Shown: one piece after another, positions 28,447 through 37,386 of the stretch | How positions within the stretch are numbered: the first letter of the stretch is position 1 | Layout of the letters: the number at the start of each line of letters is the position of its first letter | NCBI RefSeq assembly: GCF_000745775.1 | Contig: NZ_JQJY01000005.1 | Coordinates: 186,001 to 250,000, forward strand | Source: Flavobacterium sp. ASV13 | GTDB taxonomy: Bacteria > Bacteroidota > Bacteroidia > Flavobacteriales > Flavobacteriaceae | Direction: 5' to 3' | DNA length: 64,000 nucleotides | Made by a program: the position numbers and the translations under genes | The notes under the pieces: model-generated | Database searches by the model: none | The model's input: only the letters and a program-made list of their open reading frames with translations | Told to the model about the DNA's origin: nothing

Positions 28447-29554
28447 CTTGTTCTTTATCCTTCCCCTTTGGTAAAAGAATAATATCTTTTTCGGTCAAGC
28501 CTTGTTTTACTTCCACCCAATTGCCTGATTTTTGTCCGGTCTTTATTTCTTTTTCTTCACCATTTTTTAACTCTACATATTTGCCACGGATGACCGCTGC
28601 TGCTGGAATAACTAAAACTTTCTTTGTGCCTTGTTGCTTAATATTTGCTTGAAGCTGTGTGCCTGAAAGTAAAAGCTGTGGTGGATTTACAAAGGTTGCC
28701 TCTGCTGTGAATGATTGTTCTGTCTCGTCAAACGCTGGAAGTATCTTGGTGATCGATGCGGTAAATGTTGTGTCGGGATAATTGTTCATTTGCACAATCG
28801 CTTGTTGACCTATCGAAAGTTTTGTAATATCATCTTCTGCAATAAATAGCTTAAGGATGTTTTTACCACTGCCGATTTTGGCAATCACCTCGCCCTTTCG
28901 TACCAGTTCGCCTTTCTTTTTTAAAACCTCCAGCACAATACCGTCCTTATCTGCTAGTATGCTGTAATCGTTTAAAATGGCTTGCTGTGTTTTTACCTGT
29001 TGCAGACTACGATCAGCATTTAATTGTAATGCATCCTGTGCTTGTTTGTAACTCTTCTCCAATACCTGCAAACTACTTTGTGAGGCTTTGTATTGTAGTT
29101 CTGATTTTTCATATTCCAACTGCGATACAGAATTTTTCTTGCGCAAATCAGCATAACGCTGATAGTTGATTTTGTCCAGATTGAGCTGATTCCTAGACTG
29201 GTTTATCTGTGATTTTATCTGCTCTAATTGCGGCGCATTAGCTGATGAATTTTGTTTCGCATCGTTATAAACTACCCGTGCTTCCTGCAACTGCGTATTA
29301 GAAACATCACTATCAATCCTTACCAGTAATTCTCCTTTAGAAATATAATCACCTTCACGAATGCTCAATTCCCGGATAGTACCATCGGCAGCTGCTGAAA
29401 TTATATATTCATCTTCCTGCTCTAGGTTCCCGCTTGCAAAAATAGCCTGCTGTATAGTCATGTGTTGTGGTGTTATTTCCTCCTGACGGCTGCAAGACAA
29501 TAGGCCCAGCATTGGAAGAAGGAATAACCCAACAATTATTTTATTTGTTTTCAT
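28421..29554 (-). CDS. HlyD/MacA-type periplasmic adaptor lipoprotein
   Basis: A 377-residue adaptor from the ATG at 29554, chosen because it gives a clean lipoprotein signal (lipobox GLLSC, Cys 21). The longer frame upstream overlaps the TolC gene. Domains in order: a lipoyl half (DGTIRELSIREGDYISKGELLVRID), a long coiled-coil hairpin (about 90-180), the second lipoyl half (ADKDGIVLEVLKKKGELV) and beta-barrel and membrane-proximal domains with QAIVQMNNYPDT. It bridges the permease to the TolC-type channel. It lies between the TolC gene (upstream) and the permease (downstream). Confidence 0.9.
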   Translation of the reverse strand: MKTNKIIVGLFLLPMLGLLSCSRQEEITPQHMTIQQAIFASGNLEQEDEYIISAAADGTIRELSIREGDYISKGELLVRIDSDVSNTQLQEARVVYNDAKQNSSANAPQLEQIKSQINQSRNQLNLDKINYQRYADLRKKNSVSQLEYEKSELQYKASQSSLQVLEKSYKQAQDALQLNADRSLQQVKTQQAILNDYSILADKDGIVLEVLKKKGELVRKGEVIAKIGSGKNILKLFIAEDDITKLSIGQQAIVQMNNYPDTTFTASITKILPAFDETEQSFTAEATFVNPPQLLLSGTQLQANIKQQGTKKVLVIPAAAVIRGKYVELKNGEEKEIKTGQKSGNWVEVKQGLTEKDIILLPKGKDKEQDVTKPVTE

Positions 29555-29585
29555 TGATATTTTATAATAACATTTATGATTATGC

Positions 29586-30893
29586 TTAAAATTGCTTGCG
29601 GATATAAAGCTTGTAATAGCTGATATATTGGTTGCTGAGGCTTTGCATATATTGATTTTGTACTTCCAGCAAATCCTTGAATTTATCCAATCTCTCATCT
29701 AAACCAATGATGCCACTATCGTAGCGATTCTTGGAATGTGTATCATTTTTATTCTGTAATTGCAAAACCTCTTCCTGTTTTCTAAAATCCTCAGCTCCTT
29801 GTCTGTACTGTATTTGCAGATTGTCATCATCTTTTTTTGCCACTAGCTTCTTACTGTCCAGCACCATTTGCTCTTGTTCCAATTGGATTTTCGACTGTTT
29901 GATTTTCGATTTGGTACTCAAGCCGTTGAAGATGGGTACACTCAATTTTAGTCCCCAAAATTGTTGTGGCAGGTTATTGGCTTCCGAAAAATCCGTCATC
30001 TTATCTGTTGCCCAATTATAATTATATTGATAACCCAATGTAAGGGTTGGATAATGCAATGATTTGGTTTGGGCTAGTAGCTTTTCGCTTAGTTGTACCT
30101 GTGCTTCCTGCACCAATACCTCTGGATGAGATGTTGTTATTACAAGTGCATTACCAGTATCCATTTCTTTATCAAGAAGTTCATCTTTTAAAATGAGTGG
30201 TTCATCGATGTTAAGTTGTGACTGCAATTGGTTGTAGAGTTGTTCCAAAGAAGACTCCAGACTGCTTACTTGCTGATTTGCCTGTACTAGTTGAATCTTG
30301 CTGCGGTTCAGGTTTTCTTCCGTGAAAATTCCGATGTCATATTTATCTTTTGCTATTTGGTAAATGTTATCTGCTGTTACAATATTTTCTTTGCTTATTT
30401 TCAAATATTTTTCCGTTAGCAAAATGGAAAAATAAGTCTGAGCCAGTTGGTTGTAAACCTGATACTTTGTATTGATGGTATTGGCTTGGTTTAACAGTGA
30501 AGCAGCTTGGGAAATCTTTATATCAAACCACTTCTGAAAGTTAATAACATCCCAATTGGCTTGTATGCCGGCGTTATAAACATATCTCTTTCCAAAAGTA
30601 TATTCATTGAAGGTACCTTCCGGTGCAGCAGGATTGAATAAATTAGCCGGAACCAAGGTTGGCTGTAGGGTAATGTTATCATTAAATCCGGCAGATGCAA
30701 TTAGAGTAGGTAATAAGGCTGTTTTTGATGCTTTGTTTTTTACGGTGGCTATTTGTTCCTGATGCAACGCACTTTGGATAGAGATGGCATTTTTATCTGC
30801 ATAAGCCAGCACTTCCTGCAATGAGCCAAACTGTACCTGACCCATTGCATTGAAGCTGGTGAAACCCAATAGTGCTAAAATAATAGTTTTCAT
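29586..30893 (-). CDS. TolC-family outer-membrane efflux channel
   Basis: A 435-residue protein with a signal peptide (about 1-18, ending MGQ) and two repeated outer-membrane-efflux halves. Each half has long amphipathic helices with many Gln, Asn and Lys and short beta strands (for example YNAGIQANWDVINFQKWF, and PTLTLGYQYNYNW in the second half). The motif LSVPIFNGLSTKSKIKQSK is typical of TolC homologues. It is the exit duct for the MacAB-like pump and is first of the efflux genes after the DUF2147 gene. Confidence 0.9.
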   Translation of the reverse strand: MKTIILALLGFTSFNAMGQVQFGSLQEVLAYADKNAISIQSALHQEQIATVKNKASKTALLPTLIASAGFNDNITLQPTLVPANLFNPAAPEGTFNEYTFGKRYVYNAGIQANWDVINFQKWFDIKISQAASLLNQANTINTKYQVYNQLAQTYFSILLTEKYLKISKENIVTADNIYQIAKDKYDIGIFTEENLNRSKIQLVQANQQVSSLESSLEQLYNQLQSQLNIDEPLILKDELLDKEMDTGNALVITTSHPEVLVQEAQVQLSEKLLAQTKSLHYPTLTLGYQYNYNWATDKMTDFSEANNLPQQFWGLKLSVPIFNGLSTKSKIKQSKIQLEQEQMVLDSKKLVAKKDDDNLQIQYRQGAEDFRKQEEVLQLQNKNDTHSKNRYDSGIIGLDERLDKFKDLLEVQNQYMQSLSNQYISYYKLYIRKQF

Positions 30894-30906
30894 TGCCTGG
30901 AATAAT

Positions 30907-31272
30907 TTAGAGCTTAGTCCAGGTTAGGGATTTAGACATCATACCGTAGCTCCCTTTAATGTAGAGCGTAGTATCCCCAGAAAGTGAAGCCGTGCATTTT
31001 GCCGTTTTCCCTTTTTTGATAATGTGCAGCGTACCATCCGAAAATGAAGTGGTACCAGTTGCTTTCAGAGCCGTTATTTGCTTTTTACCAACTAAGCTAT
31101 TGTCCTCTGCCTTTCGAATGATGGCATCATAAGCATCACCGCTCTTTACAAATTCGATGATACGGGTTTTGTCTTCGTTTGTCCATTTACCCAAAATTTT
31201 ATCATTGGTTGTTTGGGCTAAAACATTAAGGCTGAAAAGCAGCCCGGCTGCCATTAAAAGAATCTTTTGCAT
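30907..31272 (-). CDS. DUF2147 family exported protein
   Basis: A 121-residue protein with a signal peptide (about 1-19, ending LAQ). The mature part has the DUF2147 start DKILGKWTNEDKTRIIEF and ends in a lipocalin-like strand set with YIKGSYGMMSKSLTWTKL. The family is small and periplasmic, with unknown function. It is only 13 bases ahead of the TolC gene and so is the first gene of the efflux operon. Confidence 0.75.
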   Translation of the reverse strand: MQKILLMAAGLLFSLNVLAQTTNDKILGKWTNEDKTRIIEFVKSGDAYDAIIRKAEDNSLVGKKQITALKATGTTSFSDGTLHIIKKGKTAKCTASLSGDTTLYIKGSYGMMSKSLTWTKL

Positions 31273-31574
31273 TGATATTAAGTTTTAAATTCAATGCAAA
31301 GATGCATTTGCTTTTGAGCTGTTGCTCTGTACAATTGAGTGAGTTGAACATTTTGGGGGTCGAAATGAACAGAGAAGGATTTAAATAAATAAAAGCTGAA
31401 ATTTAGTACTATAGACTGACCACTACAAAAAGACTAGGCCGTTAAAAATTTGGATTTTTTAATTTCTTCTATAATAGTTCGCAAGATACTTGGCAGGTAA
31501 TTTTGATATATTTCAAAATTTAAAATTAAAACGCATAAAAAACAAACTATTTAAAACGGATAAAGTCAATACTA
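31273..31574. other. Upstream region of the efflux operon
   Basis: No gene is visible in these 302 bases. A -7-like box reading CATCTTTG on the minus strand lies near 31300, just upstream of the DUF2147 start, but no good -33 partner is present. The left edge of the mob region is immediately to the right, so the cargo/core junction should be here. No direct repeat or inverted repeat was found to mark it. Confidence 0.35.
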
Positions 31575-33572
31575 TCACTTCTGCACGAGATGCTGTAAAT
31601 CCGGGTCATTCTTGATACGCTCCAGTTCCATTTTGACAACCTGTAAAATGTCTTGCTTTATCTGCCTGTAATTATCCTCGATTGCATGCTTCATATTGTC
31701 TTTCCCTTTTTCGTCAATAAAAGATAAAATTTCCGGTATTTTTTGATACCCTTTAGTTTCAGAAGCCACCTTTTCATTATCCACGACAATTTCAGCATGA
31801 AAGATTTTCTGTTCGATGCGTTCATCAAAATTGTCCGATACAGAACCAACAAAAAAACCTTGTGTCAATGTGGATATTTTGGAAGCCGGTATAAGGCTGT
31901 CTAATTGGGTAGATATTGAAGTAGATGTATCATTACGGTTGATGCTCATACTCTGCCTTTTCTGCAATACTTTCCCGAATCGTTCCGACAGGCTTTTTGC
32001 AGTTTCTCCGACCACTTGGCCGCTAAAAATATTACCCACTGTATTCTGAATTACTTTACTTTCCTTATCGCCGTAATCCCTCGTTAGTTGCGAAAAATCC
32101 TGGAAACCCAAACAAACTGCTACTTTATTACTTCTGGCAGTTGCGATAAGATTGTCCAATCCTCTGAAGTAAATTGTGGGCAACTCATCTATAATTACTG
32201 AACTTTTTAATTGCCCTTTTTTATTAATGAGTTTCACAATTCTTGAATTGTATAAACCCAATGCTGCGGAGTAAATATTTTGACGGTCGGGATTGTTACC
32301 TACACACAAAATCTTAGGTTCTTTAGGATTATTAATGTCTAATGAAAAATCATCTCCTGTCATAACCCAGTACAATTGTGGGCTAATCATTCTTGATAAA
32401 GGAATTTTAGCCGATGCAATCTGACCCTGTAATTGGTCTTGCGCCCCGCTTTGCCACGCATCCATAAAAGGCGACAAATAATTTTCCAAATCTGGATATG
32501 AAGTTAAAATAGTAAATACGTCTGAATACTTTTTGTTCAAGAGTTCAATAGCGTGTGGAAAAGTACAATACTTACCGTCGTCATAGATTTTTAAATACCA
32601 AATAATGGCAGCTAATAGGATAATTGGGCTTTCCACAAAAAAATCCCCTTGCTTCTGTATCCAGGATCTGTTAAGGTTAAGCATTATAGTATATGCGGCT
32701 TCGTAAGCATCTGAAATGTCGGTCATAAAGTCGGGATTAAGTGGATTGCAACGGTGACTCTTGCGTGGATCGTCAAAGTTGATGACGTAGAATTTGGGCT
32801 GAACCTTGTACTTATCCAGATGCTTCAATAAATGATTGTAGGCAATGGTAGAAAGGTCGTCAAATTTGAAATCGTAGATGTACATGGAGAAGCCTTTTTC
32901 AATCTGCTGCTTGATATAGTTGTTTACGATTGCATAGCTCTTGCCAGATCCCGGAGTTCCTAATACAATCGTTGCCCGAAAGGGATTCACGATGTTAATC
33001 CAGCCGTTGTTCCATTTGCCCTTGTAATAAAATTTGGTAGGAAGATTGACGGAGTATTCGTTTTCCATAAGCTTTGTTTCCTGCTGAAAACTCTCATTCT
33101 CGTTATTGAAAACATCGTCCATAAGGTTGTTACGAAGCAAACGGCTCATCCAAACTCCGGCTACCATCAGGAGGATATAACCAAAACTTGTGGAAAGAAT
33201 ATAAAGGAATGTAGCGGCGTTTAACGACAGCTTTAATAAAGGCGTGTTTAGAAAAAACAGGATAAAACCAATGGCCAGAGCCAAATATATTTTAGACCAG
33301 GTTATTTTTTCGTTCTTGACTCCCTTAGTACCCAAGCAGCTTAAAGCCAGCAATACCAAAGCAAATACTTTGGTATATAAGGTATGCGAAAATAATCCTG
33401 CCGTTCGATCGAAATTGCCTAAGATCTTATTGATGAGTTCTAACGTCCAGCCACGTTCCATAAAGAAACCGTAACAGAACCAATAAAGGTTCATCAGTAT
33501 CAAAAGAATACTTACTGCCCGCATAAATGCCATAATCTTGGCAAGTCCTCTTAAGTCGTCGTCTCCCTGCAT
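31575..33572 (-). CDS. mobC: Conjugative coupling protein (VirD4/TraG-like) MobC
   Basis: A 665-residue type IV coupling protein. Four membrane helices lie in the first 142 residues, then the cytosolic ATPase: Walker A GTPGSGKS (205-212), Walker B SSVIIDELPTIYF (about 450) and the sensor region ARSNKVAVCLGFQDFSQL. It links the relaxase-DNA complex to the transfer channel and drives DNA export. In CTnDOT-type ICEs mobA, mobB and mobC are adjacent. Here mobC is separated from mobB by an AraC/SDR insert, and it has its own upstream element at 33633. Confidence 0.92.
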   Translation of the reverse strand: MQGDDDLRGLAKIMAFMRAVSILLILMNLYWFCYGFFMERGWTLELINKILGNFDRTAGLFSHTLYTKVFALVLLALSCLGTKGVKNEKITWSKIYLALAIGFILFFLNTPLLKLSLNAATFLYILSTSFGYILLMVAGVWMSRLLRNNLMDDVFNNENESFQQETKLMENEYSVNLPTKFYYKGKWNNGWINIVNPFRATIVLGTPGSGKSYAIVNNYIKQQIEKGFSMYIYDFKFDDLSTIAYNHLLKHLDKYKVQPKFYVINFDDPRKSHRCNPLNPDFMTDISDAYEAAYTIMLNLNRSWIQKQGDFFVESPIILLAAIIWYLKIYDDGKYCTFPHAIELLNKKYSDVFTILTSYPDLENYLSPFMDAWQSGAQDQLQGQIASAKIPLSRMISPQLYWVMTGDDFSLDINNPKEPKILCVGNNPDRQNIYSAALGLYNSRIVKLINKKGQLKSSVIIDELPTIYFRGLDNLIATARSNKVAVCLGFQDFSQLTRDYGDKESKVIQNTVGNIFSGQVVGETAKSLSERFGKVLQKRQSMSINRNDTSTSISTQLDSLIPASKISTLTQGFFVGSVSDNFDERIEQKIFHAEIVVDNEKVASETKGYQKIPEILSFIDEKGKDNMKHAIEDNYRQIKQDILQVVKMELERIKNDPDLQHLVQK

Positions 33573-33632
33573 TATTTTTTGTTTTAATGTTCGGGAGTGA
33601 ATTTAGAGGCTGTTGCTAATGGTTCTCAAAAT

Positions 33633-33658
33633 GTGGAATTCATTGGCGGTGAATGGCG
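33633..33658 (-). promoter_or_regulatory. ICE upstream element before mobC
   Basis: On the minus strand this reads CGCCA-N6-GCCAA-N-GAATTCCAC, identical outside the N positions to the element before traE. It ends 60 bases upstream of the mobC start and points towards it. A TTTG (-33-like) and TAAATTCA (-7-like) pair follows between the element and the gene. An activator or repressor site is inferred. Confidence 0.6.
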
Positions 33659-33739
33659 GTGTTTGGCTTACAGCTTTTTTCAACTGTATAAGTTTCCGAG
33701 AAACTAATCATCTGACATAAATCGTAATTATTATTGCGA

Positions 33740-33771
33740 TTTGTCTTCTTAGCTAAGAATTTGTAATTTGG
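33740..33771 (+). promoter_or_regulatory. Bacteroidota-type promoter for the AraC gene
   Basis: TTTG at 33740-33743 and TAATTTGG at 33764-33771 with 20 bases between fit the -33 TTTG and -7 TAnnTTTG boxes of Bacteroidota promoters. The AraC gene starts 39 bases downstream. Confidence 0.4.
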
Positions 33772-33810
33772 TTTCGTTTTTACTAATCGTGAAATATTAT
33801 CAACAATTAT

Positions 33811-34707
33811 TTGATGGAGACAATAGAAGAATTTTACAAAAATAAATTCAATGAATTACCCGATAATTTGCACGATACTATCGGGCAGTTTAATGTGTTT
33901 AATATTGAAAACCGTATAAAAAGAAATGAAGAATTACCTTTACACATTCGCAGGAATTTTTTTAAAATAATGCTTTTTTCAGGGAAAAATGTCTTCAGAT
34001 ATGGCAATGAAAATGTTGAAGTAGACGGAAATACCTTGCTGTTTTTTCATCCCGATATTCCTTATTCTTACCAACCTTTAGCACCCGAAACAAAAGGTTT
34101 TTTTTGTGTTTTCAGGCGTGAATTCTTTCAGGAAAATTATAAATTGGATGTAGGCAATCTTTCTCTTTTCAAATCATCAGTCCAGCCTGTTTTTAAACTA
34201 TCCCAAAGTAATTTCAAAGATGTAAAAGTTCTTTTTGAGAAAATGCTTCAGGAAATAGAGGGAAACTACATTTACAAATACGAACTGATCAGGAGTTATG
34301 CCAGTGAATTGTACTTCCTGGCAATGAAATGGACACCGCCAGAAAATCTTTATCAATATGGTGACGCCAGCAAACGAATTACAATAATTTTTTTGGAATT
34401 ATTGGAACAACAATTTCCCATTCAACACAAAACAGACAAACTTATACTCCGCTTGCCAAATGCGTATGCTGATAAAATGTCTATTCACGTCAATTACCTT
34501 AATCGTTGTCTAAAAAAAGTCACGGGGAAAACAACAAGACAACACCTGTTTGAGCGGCTAAATACAGAAGCAAAAATTTTGCTTAAACATACTGATTGGT
34601 CAATATCTGAAATATGTGATGTTTTAGGTTTTGATGACCTTGCACACTTTAACAAGTTCTTCAAAAAGCAAACAGGAATAAATCCCACATCTTTTAGATT
34701 GGTTTGA
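33811..34707 (+). CDS. AraC-family transcriptional regulator
   Basis: A 298-residue regulator. The N-terminal half is a cupin-like ligand domain (FRYGNENVEVDGNTLLFFHP near 62-82). The C-terminal AraC double helix-turn-helix (about 205-298) includes WSISEICDVLGFDDLAHFNK and FKKQTGINPTSFR. It is followed 80 bases later by an SDR gene on the same strand. Such AraC/SDR pairs are frequent mobile cargo in Bacteroidota, where the regulator controls the reductase; the inducer is unknown. The pair interrupts the mob operon. Confidence 0.85.
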   Translation: MMETIEEFYKNKFNELPDNLHDTIGQFNVFNIENRIKRNEELPLHIRRNFFKIMLFSGKNVFRYGNENVEVDGNTLLFFHPDIPYSYQPLAPETKGFFCVFRREFFQENYKLDVGNLSLFKSSVQPVFKLSQSNFKDVKVLFEKMLQEIEGNYIYKYELIRSYASELYFLAMKWTPPENLYQYGDASKRITIIFLELLEQQFPIQHKTDKLILRLPNAYADKMSIHVNYLNRCLKKVTGKTTRQHLFERLNTEAKILLKHTDWSISEICDVLGFDDLAHFNKFFKKQTGINPTSFRLV

Positions 34708-34740
34708 TTTTTACAAATATTGGTACTGTTCTTACCATCA

Positions 34741-34767
34741 TTGTATAAGCAGTGTGTTCTAATTTCG
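34741..34767 (+). promoter_or_regulatory. Possible promoter for the SDR gene
   Basis: TTG at 34741-34743 and TAATTTCG at 34760-34767 are 16 bases apart, close to the Bacteroidota -33/-7 pattern. The SDR start codon follows at 34788. The direct repeat-like TATTGGTACTG just upstream could be where the AraC protein binds. Confidence 0.35.
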
Positions 34768-34787
34768 CAGATATAAAAAGTATAAAA

Positions 34788-35618
34788 ATGAACAATTCAA
34801 AAGTATGGTACATCACAGGAGCGTCTAAAGGTATTGGACGTTCATTAGTAGAACAATTGCTACTGCAAGGAAATAAAGTTGCTGCAACATCACGACAGTC
34901 TTCTGCATTGTCTGAAATTACAAGTGAAAACTTTTTGCCTTTGGAAGTTGATTTGACGGACGAAAAATCAATCGCAAAATCATTAGAAAAAACTAAAAGA
35001 GCTTTTGGTAAAATTGATGTTATTGTGAACAACGCAGGTTATGGAATTGGAGGCGCAATAGAAGAACTGTCTGAACAGGAAATAAACGAAAACTTCAATG
35101 TTAATTTCTTTGCTGTTGTAAAAGTAATCCAACAAGCATTGCCTTATTTGCGAAATCAGCGTTCAGGGCATATTATAAACATTTCATCAATTGCAGGTTT
35201 CGCTCCAGGACCTGGCTGGAGCATTTATTGCGCAGCGAAATTTGCAGTCACAGGTTTATCAGAAGCATTGGCCAATGATTTGAAACCACTAGGAATAAAT
35301 GTAACAGCAGTTTTACCCGGTTGGTTTCGCACTAATTTTGCAAAACCAGACTCTATTGCTTTTAGTAAAAGACAGATCGACGATTACAGCTTTTTGAGAA
35401 CTGCACATCAAAAAATGAATGAAATAGACGGCAAACAGTTAGGCAATCCCGACAAAGTCGCTGACACTTTCATTGAATTAGTGAACAATCAAAATCCTCC
35501 GGCACTTTTATTTTTAGGAAGCGATGCTTACAATAGGGCAAATGACAAAATCACTCAACTGTCACACCAAATTCAGCAATTTAAAAATCTTTCTGCATCA
35601 ACAGATTTTGAAGAATAA
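34788..35618 (+). CDS. Short-chain dehydrogenase/reductase
   Basis: A 276-residue classical SDR. The NAD(P)-binding motif TGASKGIG lies at about 9-16, NNAG near 80, catalytic Ser in NISSIAG, and the YxxxK pair in YCAAKFAV. A GTG at 34752 would add 12 residues that overlap the promoter-like sequence, so the ATG at 34788 is used. It oxidises or reduces an unknown alcohol, ketone or sugar. It is under the adjacent AraC gene and ends 50 bases before the convergent mobB. Confidence 0.85.
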   Translation: MNNSKVWYITGASKGIGRSLVEQLLLQGNKVAATSRQSSALSEITSENFLPLEVDLTDEKSIAKSLEKTKRAFGKIDVIVNNAGYGIGGAIEELSEQEINENFNVNFFAVVKVIQQALPYLRNQRSGHIINISSIAGFAPGPGWSIYCAAKFAVTGLSEALANDLKPLGINVTAVLPGWFRTNFAKPDSIAFSKRQIDDYSFLRTAHQKMNEIDGKQLGNPDKVADTFIELVNNQNPPALLFLGSDAYNRANDKITQLSHQIQQFKNLSASTDFEE

Positions 35619-35668
35619 GCAAGTCTGTAATTATAAGAAAAGGATAACGTTGCTGACTTGGAGTGCTC

Positions 35669-36946
35669 TCATTTTCGCCTATGTTTTCTCTTTTTCATTC
35701 TACTGGCAAAATCCTGCTCCTCGTAATCTTCTCCCTGTGCTTCGGGAAGCAAACCGCCCAATGTTTCAAACAGGCCGTCTTGGTGCTTTTCACTATTTAA
35801 GAAGTCGAACAAATGATGCGGTTCTTCCGCGGGAAGATCCGTATCATTTGATATAGATATTTCCGGTTCTAATCTAACTGGCTCTTTAATCTCCGGTTTG
35901 ATGTTATTGTTCCAATAATCATTGAAGGTATTGGCAGAAAGTTCCCTGCTTAAACGTGAACCGTTCCAAACCGCTTTAGAATTGTGGTCTACAAACGTCA
36001 TTCCATAAATACGCCCAGTATCATTCCTCCTCACCACGACATTAATACCCTGTTCTGCTAATTGCTTTTTAAAACTTAATTCATCAGTTGTTGATTTCAG
36101 GGCGATCGTAACGGCTGATTGTAAGGTTAGCTTAGTTGGACTATCTTTTAATTCCGTTTTGCATTTCACAAAATGGAGTTCCAAAGCCATTAAACCTGCC
36201 TCTTTACCAAACAACGAAGCCTTAAACGGATGCCCGGATCTTTCGCCTTTGTCATTTAACGGAATGTATAATAAACCCTGCCGCGGCTGCCGCTGCACTT
36301 CTGCCTCTATCTTTTCAGTGGTAATATTAAAGAGGGAAAGCAAGGCATTGTATTCGCCCAAAGTCTGAAACTTATAATAATTCGGTAAGTGGCGAACTAC
36401 TGAAGCGATTTGGCTTTTTATATCGCCTGCTCGATAATCAACCGGACTGAAAACCTTGTCTTTCTGCCGATGCTCCTTGTCTATAGCGGGTATTAATCCG
36501 TGTTTTCTTTCGAGTTCACGGCACACATTCATAGACTGCATTTTCTCGAACTTGTCTGAAATCTTTTTGCCATCTTCGTCCACGCAAACCGATACGATAT
36601 GAATATGGCTACGGTCAATATCGGTATGTTTGAATACCACAAAGGGCTGTTCGCCGTAACCCATTTCCCTCATATACTGCTCTGCCATTTCCCTGTAGCT
36701 GTCATCGCTTACCTTATCATTCGGGTCGGGATTGAGCGAAATATGCAACGTATGTTTCTCGGTATTGCGGTTGGCTATCAGGTAAAGGGCAAAGGATTGG
36801 GCTAATTGTGCAACGGAATAACCACCGCTAGCGGTTTCAATCATTTTATTGGTAAACAAAATCTGCCCGTTTTCATTCTCCACTTTGAGCTGGTTGTATG
36901 CCAATGCTCCGTATAAATTTCCGCTTCTTCCGATTTTCGCTATCAT
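35669..36946 (-). CDS. mobB: MobB relaxase
   Basis: A 425-residue relaxase of the MOB-P type (relaxase/mobilization nuclease family). The N-terminal catalytic part has the metal-binding histidine cluster HTDIDRSHIHIV (H107, H114, H116), an upstream HTLHISLNP, and a candidate nucleophile tyrosine near the N-terminus (Y12 or Y17). It nicks one strand at oriT and remains attached to the 5' end. The C-terminal about 120 residues are charged and probably disordered. It is two bases downstream of mobA, so the relaxosome proteins are co-translated. Confidence 0.9.
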   Translation of the reverse strand: MIAKIGRSGNLYGALAYNQLKVENENGQILFTNKMIETASGGYSVAQLAQSFALYLIANRNTEKHTLHISLNPDPNDKVSDDSYREMAEQYMREMGYGEQPFVVFKHTDIDRSHIHIVSVCVDEDGKKISDKFEKMQSMNVCRELERKHGLIPAIDKEHRQKDKVFSPVDYRAGDIKSQIASVVRHLPNYYKFQTLGEYNALLSLFNITTEKIEAEVQRQPRQGLLYIPLNDKGERSGHPFKASLFGKEAGLMALELHFVKCKTELKDSPTKLTLQSAVTIALKSTTDELSFKKQLAEQGINVVVRRNDTGRIYGMTFVDHNSKAVWNGSRLSRELSANTFNDYWNNNIKPEIKEPVRLEPEISISNDTDLPAEEPHHLFDFLNSEKHQDGLFETLGGLLPEAQGEDYEEQDFASRMKKRKHRRK

Positions 36947-36948
36947 TT

Positions 36949-37386
36949 TTAAGGTTGTTTTTTAAGATGTTTTGTTTCAAATTCCTCACTTATCTGAATA
37001 ATTTTTTGGCATAGCATCGCCATTTCAGCTGTTTGTCTTTCAAGTTTGTACAGGAAAGCTGCAGCTTTTTTCTCGGAAAAATTCTTGTACAGGAGCTTTA
37101 CAATCTGATTATAGTTCACGCCTACGGAGCGAAACTGGCTGTGAAATGAAGTCAGCCGCATATAGAAATCAACGGTTCCTTTATCGATCTGAATAGTTCT
37201 GATTGTCTTTTCAAAGATGCATGAGGTTATAAAATGAGCTTTTACCTTCATGCCCGACTGATCAAACAGGGCTAGAAAACGTGCATTTTCCTGTTCATTA
37301 AAAGAAATCGTATATCGGATTTTCGCCGGGTCTTTCTTAGGTCGGCGTCCTGTCTTTCTGAACTGTTGTCTCTTATCCTCCTTCAT
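36949..37386 (-). CDS. mobA: MobA relaxosome accessory protein
   Basis: A 145-residue basic protein of the MobC/MobA accessory type (bacterial mobilisation, ribbon-helix-helix). The N-terminus is rich in Lys and Arg (RRPKKDPAKIRYTISFNEQE), giving the RHH strand and helix. The rest is helical, with FHSQFRSVGVNYNQIVKLLY, a pattern typical of plasmid mobilisation proteins. It binds oriT and helps the relaxase. Its gene begins within a few bases of the hairpin-rich candidate oriT at 37390-37720. Confidence 0.85.
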   Translation of the reverse strand: MKEDKRQQFRKTGRRPKKDPAKIRYTISFNEQENARFLALFDQSGMKVKAHFITSCIFEKTIRTIQIDKGTVDFYMRLTSFHSQFRSVGVNYNQIVKLLYKNFSEKKAAAFLYKLERQTAEMAMLCQKIIQISEEFETKHLKKQP

